Part shown: piece after piece, positions 55,954-64,000 of the stretch
Position numbering within the stretch: position 1 is the stretch's first letter
Layout of the letters: each line of letters opens with the position of its first letter
The notes under the pieces: model-generated
What the model was told of the DNA's origin: nothing
Databases searched by the model: none
The model's input: only the letters and a program-made list of their open reading frames with translations
Made by a program: the position numbers and the translations under genes
From: Lentinus brumalis
Lineage: Eukaryota > Basidiomycota > Agaricomycetes > Polyporales > Polyporaceae
Direction: 5' to 3'
Length of the DNA stretch: 64,000 nucleotides
Assembly (NCBI GenBank): GCA_001792895.1
Contig: MARA01000058.1
Span: forward strand, 62,001 to 126,000

Positions 55954-58862
55954 ATGAGCTTGGACGTTCATGCAGTCGAGAAGGCTCTGCTCACGGGAAA
56001 ATGGAACGAAGAGCTCGACAGCTCGTCGTCTGACGCACCCGTTCTGCAGATAGCGCGGAACGTGGTAAACGGCGATTTTACCGATCTCAAAACGTCACCC
56101 AGCCGAGATCTGTTCACGGTAACACAATCTAACCACGACGACCTTGACCGCCCACTCGCTGAATGGTTCAACTTTTCCCGCGTGTCTACAGCTGAGGACG
56201 AGCTGCTGCGGCTTTGCTGCGCGGTCTCAAGCCTGCATGCCTTCATCCAGGCCAACTGGACGGGTCCCGAACTCAACATCAAGCCGCTCGAGGTTCTCGC
56301 TCTCACCCCTGAGTTATCTGAACTGGTCAGCGAGGATCTGCTCCATCAAAAGGCCGTTGCAGAACTTGCATACGGCGGCGAACCTGCCTACCACCTCGCC
56401 AGGTTCCCCATCTTCCTCCAGCTCGCCCGCCTCCTGCTCGATACCCCCTTCCAGCACTGCCTGTCCGCTCCCTGGTGGCAGCTTCGCACATGGCGGATTC
56501 ACGAACAGCTTCTGGACGAGCCCGTCGCTGTCCCCCCGCGGTGTTCTCCGACGCCGCACACCTCTTGGAGACGTTTGCCACCGAGCCAGATATCGCCGGG
56601 AGACTATTGTTGGAGCAAGGCTTACTCGAACACTACGTAGGCCATGACAAATCGGCAGCAGACTATTTCGTACGCGCCGCCCGGGCAACTCACCTCGAGT
56701 ACGAACTCACTGGCGCACTGGGCAAGCGGACTAAGTTCCAGGAACGCGACGTGACCCAGCTTATCCTCCTCGCCGAGTCCCGTGTCCGTGGAGATGGCTC
56801 GGACCCCGCCCAGTCCGAGGATGTGGCCCCCGGCACGAGCTCCAGTCCCACCGCCGATACCAAGACCGAACCCGAGGCCAACTCCTCCATCGCCGCCGCT
56901 AGCACGAACGTGTCCACGCCGGCAATCCCTGAAACGCTTGCTCTTAACGACGACACACTACTCGAGCAGACGGCGTTCACGTCTTCATCAGCATCCGCCC
57001 CGCAGGCCGCCGCGCCCGGGTCACGGCTCGGCCACATCGACCCTGCGTCGCAGCCCGCGCTGCACCCGCTCGACCAGTCCATCCTCCTCGCCCTCTGCCT
57101 CAACGTCAAAAACACGTCCCCCGCGAATGGCCTGACGGCCGAGCAGATGGCGCCGTACGTCGCCCGGGTCGTCTCGCATCCACGCAACTGGTCCGTGCAC
57201 ACGATGGCGCTCCTCCTGCGCTCCCGCCTGGAGTCGACCCGCACACGCACCGTCGAGCGGTCCGTGCTCCAGCTGCAGGCCCTCGTCGACCAGATGCCGA
57301 CTGCGGACTCGACGGTCGCGGAGCGGCTGCTGTACATCCACGAAATCCTGCTCCCGAGCCGGTGGGAGATGGAGAGGGAGCTTGCGCTGCGCTACCTCAC
57401 GCTGGGCGTCGTCAAGTCCGCGCTGGAGATTTTCGAGCGGCTCGAGATGTGGGAGGAGGCGGTCAAGTGCTGGGCGAGCATCGAGCGGGCGGACAAGGGC
57501 ATCGCCGTCGTCCGCGACCTGCTCGAGGGACGCAAGGCCGAGGCCGACGCGGTTATCCTCCAGGGCAAGGCGATTTCCGACAAGCGGCGCACTGCCATCG
57601 ACGCGGCCCGGGAGGCCAAGCTCTGGTGTCTCCTGGGTGACCTGGAGCCCGACCATGCCCTGGAGCACTACACCCGCGCCTGGGAGGTGTCGAAGGAGTC
57701 GTCGGGGCGGGCGATGCGGTCTTTAGGCGGGTACTACTTTGCGCGGGGCAAGTATCCCGAGGCGATCACCTGCCTGCGGCGGGCGGTGGCGATCAACCCG
57801 CTCCTGGCGCGGTCGTGGTTCGTGCTCGGGTGTGCGTGCATCCGGGTGGAGGACTGGGATGGGGCCCGGGAGGCGTTTGTGCGGTGTGTGACGATTGACG
57901 ACGAAGACGGCGAGAGCTGGAACAACCTGGCGAGCGTGTATTTGCGGATGGGCGAGGCGGGGAAGAAGGTTGCCTTAGACGACGGTGAAGAAGAGAGCGC
58001 TGCGCAGGTGAGTACGAGCCGTCCCTTCCATTCCATTCCACGCATGCTATCTGCATCGGTGGTACACTGTCTTCCCGACGGTGCCACGGGATACCCGCGG
58101 AGTTGCGGAGGCTGACGAGACGGATTCCCGCAGGCTGAGAACGCCGCGCAGCGCGAAGGAGCAGCGAAGGAGCGCATTCCATTCCAAAACAAGCTTCTCG
58201 CCTTCCGTGCGCTCAAGCAGGGGCTCAAGTTCAGCTACGACAACTGGCGGATGTGGAACAACTACATGATCGTCGCCCTTGACGTTGGCGAGCTCTCCGA
58301 GGCGTGCCGCGCCCTCGCCCGGGTCGTCGAGGAGCGCGCAGCCAAGGATGGTGCGGCGTCCGTTGACGAGGACGTGCTCGACAAGCTCGTCGACGCCGTC
58401 ACACGTGCGCGGGCGGGTGCCAGCGAGGAGGGTGCTGCGGACGCGGAGCAGACGGCCATGCAGACGGCCGGCCTTGACCGTCGAGTAGAGGACCTGTTCG
58501 AGCGCACTATCCTCCCGCGGGTGTCCTCTCCTCGGATATTCCGGGCCCGCGCGCGGCTGCTCACGGCGCAGGGCAAGTATGGCGAAGCACTGAACGCTTA
58601 CCTGGACGCGTACCGGGCGGGGCCGGCGGGGACGATGGAGAAGGGCGAGACGGACGTGGAGAAATGGCGCGAAGCGGTGGGCGAGGTGGAGGACATTGTG
58701 GACGTCCTGCGAAACTTCGGGCCGCGGGTCGAGGGGTTCAACTGGAAGCTGCAGGCGCGCAGTGTCCTGCGGACGTTCATGGGGCGGACGAAGGACTTTG
58801 AGGATGAGCCGGAGTGGGCCCGCTTGGTAGCGCTGCAGGAGGAAATCAAAAAGGAAGAGTGA
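55954..58862 (+). CDS. TPR protein TTC27/Emw1-like, with a one-base frameshift
   Basis: Exons 55954-58007 and 58134-58862. The N-terminal helical region (ALLTGKWNEEL ... LAEWFNFSRV ... LLRLCCAVSSLHAFIQANWTGP) and RIHEQLLDEPVAV match TTC27/Emw1. The frame then breaks at a run of six C (56532-56537). One more C would join it to AVFSDAAHLLETF and onward to the end at 927 codons. The C-terminal half has tetratricopeptide repeats: RSLGGYYFARGKYPEAITCL, ARSWFVLGCACIRVEDWDGA, ESWNNLASVYLRMGE, WRMWNNYMIVALDVGE. Emw1 is linked to cell-wall integrity, and human TTC27 to assembly of large complexes. A single missing C in a homopolymer suggests an assembly indel, but a real null allele is possible. Confidence 0.8.
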
Positions 58863-59227
58863 AAGGTACGGGCCCACAGGGGCGGAAGCGGACGCGGTGG
58901 TACGTGCGAACCCGTCTAGCGTCGAGTTCAGGCCGATGAGCTGAGGTCGGCAGAGGCCTTCTAGGACGCCCTCGAGGTGGTAAAGTTTGCGAAGTTAGGC
59001 GCGGAAGAGGTCGAGAAGACGCAGAAGACTTAGACAATGTAGATGATGTATCACTATAGCTAGATGTCGCTAGTCGAGTCAGTTGAGGTCGCGGCACACC
59101 AGTTATGGATGGCTCTTCATATGCCAGAAATGAATACGGGACCAAGCGAGTACGTGATAATAGTGGACATAAGCATAAGCGAAGGATGCGAGGTATATCC
59201 AAGATGAAGACGTCTAGGGGCAGATGG
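58863..59227. other. intergenic, convergent genes
   Basis: 365 bp, nothing recognised. Confidence 0.5.
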
Positions 59228-59995
59228 TTACTCCCAATTCGACACTATTGCAATGCGGTTGAGGGTCAGAGTAGTCACGATCTCGGTCACTATAAGCAAC
59301 GCGGCAGGTTTCAGGGTCAGCCTTGCGGCGAAGGGGTCTGTTAGCTGGCTGATCTCCCATAGCGCGATCGTGTTCCCTTTGCTGTCTACGCACTGGACCC
59401 CTGTCGTTAGCACTTCGCAAGGCCACCTCGTGAACACGTACCTCCAGCCGCTGTGGAGAGTGTATTCGCCACTTGTACTCTTTGCAGTTCTGTGCGAAGA
59501 AGTAGCGTGAACTGACGCGTAGGGGGGTGGAGGGGTGAGCAAAGAGCGGATGGAGGTCGGAGTACGCATACTCACGAGCTGTTTTCCTTCTTCCGATTCC
59601 GTGCCTGGGCCATAGTCTGGTACGTGCTGTTGCCGTAAATGAAGTGGCCAGGACTTCGGTTGGGGCCAAAGTAGAAATAGGAATTGGAGGGACCCATAAT
59701 TTCTGGGTGCTGCTGTGCCCAAGGTGCCTCACGGGAGACCTTCATGATGAGGTTTGGGTTCTCGTCGACCTGTGCACGGGCAGACGGTCACGCGGGAGTG
59801 CGGAAGGGGTGGAATGTGGAGATATACCATTGTGCTAGAGAACAACCGTGCCAGATTAGCAGGAGACGGCGGGGCGGAGGAAGCCGGGGGGACGGAGGGG
59901 ACGCACACGGTGAAGGCGAGGCGGTTCTCGAGGTCCTCAAAGCGGGCATTCCAAGGGTCTGAGGAGAACTGGAGGAGGACGTAGGAGGACGACAT
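59228..59995 (-). CDS. DUF6593-type basidiomycete protein
   Basis: Exons 59995-59909, 59769-59576, 59511-59442 and 59392-59228 give 171 codons. Sequence blocks: SDPWNARFEDLENRLAFTV, NPNLIMKVSREAPWAQQ, GPSNSYFYFGP, SRYFFAQNCKEYKWRI, IALWEISQLTDPFAARLTL and LLIVTEIVTTLTLNRIA. A beta-rich core with an S/RYF-AQ-G-EYKW motif and a hydrophobic C-terminal helix is the pattern of the DUF6593 family, common and multi-copy in mushroom-forming fungi. It may be related to LURP1-like tubby folds. Function unknown. The first intron (139 nt) is longer than most and has a competing acceptor at 59835 that breaks the frame. Confidence 0.7.
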
Positions 59996-61413
59996 GCTGT
60001 GTGTCGGGGGAAGGCGATAAGACGGGGAGTTGCAGTCCTTGTGCCATGATTGTAATGAGCAGACGAGGACTAACAAGGCTGCCCACGGCTGGCCCCAGGA
60101 CGATCGCGTCCCCCACAGCCATCCTCCCCACGTGCCGCCCACGAGGTCGCCCACGCGGCAGAGCCTGCATCGATCGGAAGCACCCTCCGCTCGCCTCTGC
60201 TTCTCCGCTTCTCCCAGACCGCAAACAGTTCCTCGCTGTTCCGTGTGCGTTCACCACGGCCGCTCGGTCATGTACCCACTCGCCCTCGTGCATCTTCCCC
60301 CAGTCACGACACGCCTCCAGGCCAATCGGACCACAGCAGCTCAAAGATCAGATGGTGGCGCCAGGCGAACCTCTAGACGACCCACTTCTCACATCACCAA
60401 CATACTTCGCGCGCGCACGTTGCGTGTTCCGGCGGCCATGGCGACTACGTATGCAAATGCAACCTTGCGACGCTGCGGGACGCGAGATCCCGATCGAAGA
60501 ATTCATTTTGCACGTTGTCGGTTCGCCATAGATCGCCGTCGCAATCCCTGCCCCGTCCACTAGGTAAGTGTCCGGTCAACCGCCGGGTGAGCACCTACCT
60601 GGCGTCTCGTTGTGAGACAGAGGCCGTTGCCAGTCCCTTACATTCCCATGACGGAAGCTCTGGACTATTTGGAATGAGGCGCATGTGGCATGCAGACATA
60701 GCGGGCGGCCGGGCTACGGACCAGTGAGCGGAGAGCCGTATATACTCGCGTGCTCTGCGCTCACGCGGGGCCTTCGAGCCTTGTACCATCGCCTTGCCGG
60801 GACCTGCTTCGTGGTTGCATTTCAATTACTCACGGAGGCAAAAGAATTTCTGCTGGAGTGTCTAGGATTAGATGCCGACACAAGTCACCCGTGACGCATA
60901 CGAGGTGATAGATACGTCTCTCGCACCTGCTCAATCTATAGTATGAGTCACTGGGGGTCTCCTCGGAATACTGACTTATGTCACCGTAGGCGCGAAGGAG
61001 CGCAGGCACGACGGAGGACCCAAGCCAGGCGTGCCCGACAGGTCGACGTTTGAATTATGGCATGTCTGGCTCTTGTTCGCGATCGCACGACCCTGGATGC
61101 CCTGAGGGAACTCATGGCGAGACGGCAAGGATTCTATCACGTCAAGCCAGCTACCCAAGCTACCCAAATGGGATTCACGGTCAGCACGTTGCGTGCGTTG
61201 TCCCTGAGGTAGAGGCGCCCCGCGGTCCTCCGGATACGGTGCATCTCCTCCTCCAAGTCCCCGTGCCTGCAACGTCATATTCAGCGCACGAGTACCCAGA
61301 GAACGGGCCGCTCGCCTGCTCACCGGTCACACCCTCGCCCGCTAGCGGCGCCGAACGCAGACAGACCCCGAAAGAAGGCCAGCGCGTCCGCCGCCCATCC
61401 TGCCACGCATGAT
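59996..61413. other. no supported gene
   Basis: 1.4 kb without convincing coding sequence on either strand. The left end is the promoter of the DUF6593-type gene. Confidence 0.5.
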
Positions 61414-61897
61414 TCAATCGTAGACTGCGAACAGAACACGATTTCGTTGATATCTGCCTGATTGACCATCACATGTGGCTGCGGGCTTACCGTGTACGAT
61501 TCCTGTGTACAGCCCCGCCCAACAGATTGGTCGTTCGTTGGTATCCAGGACAGCAGAAGGCGTAGACAAGCGTAATGGACGTACCGTAAAACAACGTCCA
61601 CACCAGCACAAAGGAGAAGGTGTTCTCCTGCCCAGGGTTCACAAGCTCCCACCACCCTCCAGGGACGAACTTCGCGGGCCGGCCCTTGCACTTGAGGTAG
61701 AGGCACGAGGACGTGAGGAGGGTTGAGAAGACGAAGAGTGCGAAGCCGAGCGTGTTCTCCAAGCCCAGGACGCCTGCCACCGCGCCGGCAAAGCAGGATG
61801 AGAGAAACTTTACTGTGTATAGCCGCGAGTTGTTGTATTGCACATTCGGAGGGAATAAGAGCTGCGCCGCGGCCTCTGGGGTAGCTGCCGTCGACAT
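61414..61897 (-). CDS. EMC6: ER membrane protein complex subunit 6
   Basis: Exons 61897-61585, 61502-61491 and 61424-61414 give 111 codons. Exon 2 is only 12 nt and exon 3 holds four codons with the stop; together they complete the conserved C-terminus LFYGIVHVYD. The rest is diagnostic: PNVQYNNSRLYTVKFLSSC, AGAVAGVLGLENTLGFALF, KCKGRPAKFVPGGWWELVNPGQENTFSFVLVW. It is a multi-pass subunit of the insertase that places tail-anchored and multipass proteins in the ER membrane. Length equals other fungal EMC6. Divergent from HOM2 over 220 bp. Confidence 0.92.
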
Positions 61898-62117
61898 GGT
61901 AGTCGAGATCAAGAGGCGTCCTCAACGCGTCAGTTGCATGAAGGCTTATACTTCGCCGGCCCGGTATGACCGAGTAAGTACTGGTAAGTACCCGGAAATA
62001 AAGCGGCGCCTGCAACTTCAAGGCAGACTCGGAGTCTCTGCCTTCTCGCCGTTCGCATCCGGAGTCATCCTCCTCCTCCCCCTCCCTGGAGGACCTTTGC
62101 TCATCGTCCTCGACAGC

Positions 62118-63282
62118 ATGACAAACGCAAGAGAAGTTAAAGTCGGCGTTCTGGGTGCGACAGGCACTGTCGGCCAACGCTTCATCGCTCTCCTCGCCCA
62201 GCACTCCTTCTTCGTGATACATGCTCTCGGTGCATCTGCACGATCGGCTGGAAAGCCGTACTCCAAGGCCGTCAACTGGAAGCAAACGCAACCGATTCCG
62301 AGCGCTGTGCGGGAGATGGTCGTCCAGGAGTGCGTCCCGGAGCATTTCAAGGAGTGTGCGATAGTTTTCTCCGGGCTGGATGCCGATGTGGCGGGCGATA
62401 TCGGTACGTTATTCTCAGATAGCACATATCCCTCAGAAATGACATTCGGCATATCTAGAGCAGGCCTTCAGGACGGCTGAGCTTGCCGTCTTTTCGAACG
62501 CAAAGAACTTCAGACGAGACCCCCATGTGCCCCTCATCGTCCCGCTCGTGAACACATCCCACTTCTCCATGATTCCACAACAACAGCGCCTGCACTCGCC
62601 CGCGCTCAAGAAGGGCTTCATCATCACGAACGCGAACTGCTCCACGACGGCAGTTGTGATCCCCCTCGCCGCTCTCGAGCGCGCCTTCGGGCCAATCGAG
62701 TCGTGCATCATCACGACGATGCAGGCCATCTCCGGCGCCGGATACCCGGGTGTGTCGTCGATGGACATCTTCGACAACATCGTGCCGTACATCAGCGGGG
62801 AGGAGGAGAAGATCGAGTGGGAGACCCTCAAGATCCTCGGCGGGCTCACGGAGGGCGACGACGGGCTGAAGGCATTCGACATGCACACGAAGCAGCCGCT
62901 CCGTATCTCCGCGTCGTGCAACCGCGTGCCGGTCATCGAGGGCCACACCGAGTGCGTCTCCGTCCGGTTCGCGCGCCGTCCGCCACCGAGCCCGCAGCAA
63001 GTCCGCGAGGCGCTCCAGGCGTACACATCCGAGGCGTACGCTATCGGCTGCCCATCCGCGCCAAGGCATACAGTTTTCGTGCACGAGGAGCCCGACCGCC
63101 CACAGCCAAGACTGGACAGGGACTACCAGGCTGGTGCGGGCGTGTGCGTCGGGCGGGTCCGGCAGTGCAGGGTGTTGGACATCAAGTTCGTCGTGCTCGG
63201 AAACAACGTCGCGATCGGGGCTGCGACGAGCAGCATCATCAACGCGGAGTACGCGGTGCTAAAAGGACTCGTCGGTGCATAG
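62118..63282 (+). CDS. HOM2: aspartate-semialdehyde dehydrogenase
   Basis: Converts aspartyl-4-phosphate to aspartate-4-semialdehyde in threonine, methionine and isoleucine synthesis. Exons 62118-62403 and 62459-63282 give 369 codons, the usual length. The NADP motif is VGVLGATGTVGQRF. FSGLDADVAGDIE spans the intron. The active-site Cys is in NANCSTTAVV at about residue 156. The substrate and base region is SGAGYPGVSSMDIFDN and SCNRVPVIEGHTECVSVRF with the catalytic His. The C-terminus is LGNNVAIGAATSSIINAEY. The acceptor TATCTAG was chosen because it restores the family's EQAFRTAELAVFSNAKNF segment. Cytosolic. Confidence 0.93.
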
Positions 63283-63801
63283 ACATCGGGCCGGACTCGC
63301 GGCAAGCTCTGGATGTGGTTGGGAGGGAGAGGTAGAAGTGAAAGACAGGCTTGTGCCGCTGCAGGAACACGGTATACATGTAACAGTTAATGGGCGGAGA
63401 CGCAGAAAACACAACTACACGACCAGCAGCCTCTGCGGGCGTCCGCGTCGGTGGGCGGATGCGGCTTCGCGCGCCCACGGCTGCACGCACCGTGCGTACA
63501 TATGGCGGGGCGGAGGCCCGAGGGTGCGGAACAGCTGGACCCACAACTCGTTCAGGATAGATTGCTATGGATGTCCATCTCGTGTGCCTTCGTTTGCCCG
63601 TGCAATTTATCTCACCTCAATCTTGTCGCGTAAGGCGAGGTGTGCATGTGTGGCCGCGGCCCACGCGAGCAGGACGCGATCACGCCTGCCTCCCGCGCCT
63701 GTCACACTTTGTCTTCCGCCGTCATCTCTGCGTCTGCACTTCTGCGTCCTGCTCTCGCACTTCGACGCTTCCGCTTTTCGTGACATACTCTGAGCTTCGC
63801 A
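63283..63801. other. intergenic / promoter of RRP43
   Basis: 519 bp between two plus-strand genes. No gene seen; pyrimidine-rich close to the next ATG. Confidence 0.5.
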
Positions 63802-64000
63802 ATGGCTGCTGCTGCGTCTGCGACACCGTCCGGCTCGAACTCGGCGGAGCAGGACGCGCTCAAGGCGCTCACCTTCCAACGTCTGCACCCCAGAACCTAC
63901 CTCGAGCGGTTCCTCGCGGAGAACGTGCGGCCGGACGGGCGGTACTTCGACGAATGGCGGGATATCTCGGTGAACGTAGGTGTGTGCTCTCATCCTGCTG
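63802..64000 (+). CDS. RRP43: exosome subunit RRP43, 5' part only
   Basis: The first exon, 63802-63979, encodes MAAAASATPSGSNSAEQDAL and then LTFQRLHPRTYLERFLAENV, RPDGRYFDEWRDISVNVG, where a GTGTGTGCTC donor begins. The window ends inside intron 1. The R(L)HPRxYLERFLxENVRPDGR block is the start of the RNase PH-like fold in Rrp43/EXOSC8, a ring subunit of the RNA exosome. Rrp42 or Rrp45 are less likely alternatives by this N-terminus. Confidence 0.8.
   Translation, partial: MAAAASATPSGSNSAEQDALKALTFQRLHPRTYLERFLAENVRPDGRYFDEWRDISVNVGVCSHPA

Overview
The window looks like nuclear DNA of a wood-decay-type Agaricomycete (Basidiomycota, perhaps a polypore). Every confident gene is eukaryotic. 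Coding sequence is GC-rich. Genes are split by many 50-75 nt GT-AG introns. The content fits: a CE15 glucuronoyl esterase, two intradiol ring-cleavage dioxygenases, an expanded F-box family and a DUF6593-type protein. I built each gene model by choosing splice sites that keep the frame. For most genes the summed exon lengths are an exact multiple of three. Start codons were required to be ATG.

The left third (1-25 kb) is accessory-like. It has a tandem pair of leucine-rich-type F-box paralogues (754-2993) and a CE15 esterase (3678-5226). It also has four members plus one decayed copy of a second F-box family with a fixed three-exon layout (5375-6522, 8918-9390, 9668-11030, 12482-13827, 22921-24039). 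This region also holds two non-autonomous DNA transposons: a 1128-bp element with 9-bp target duplications inserted between F-box paralogues, and a 272-bp TA-flanked MITE just downstream of another. A putative mitochondrial low-complexity protein, an NmrA-like reductase, an F-box/nucleotidyltransferase-like gene and an unusual PX-GH18 chitinase fusion lie here too.

The middle (25-42 kb) mixes metabolism and housekeeping: an SDR, Mediator subunit 22, a tRNA-Thr(AGU) with a 12-nt intron, a serine racemase/dehydratase-like PLP enzyme, a CCCH/FG nucleoporin (Nup42/Amo1 type), TFIID subunit TAF4, a mitochondrial methionine aminopeptidase, and the two tandem intradiol dioxygenases.

The right third (42-64 kb) is compact and housekeeping: a Nup188-type scaffold nucleoporin, mitochondrial ribosomal protein uL13m, an acidic nuclear-type protein, a Boi/Pob1-type SH3-SAM-PH protein that also carries a C-terminal CH domain, a TTC27/Emw1 TPR protein, a DUF6593-type protein, EMC6, aspartate-semialdehyde dehydrogenase, and the 5' end of exosome subunit RRP43. 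Several pairs are divergent over short shared promoters (Nup42/TAF4, Nup188/uL13m, acidic protein/Boi, EMC6/HOM2).

Three otherwise intact genes (SDR, TTC27 and the nucleotidyltransferase-like gene) each need exactly one extra base to read through. Two of these sit at G or C runs, so assembly indels are a real possibility. The most unusual single item is the PX-GH18 fusion. Next are the internally deleted F-box copy and the two transposons.
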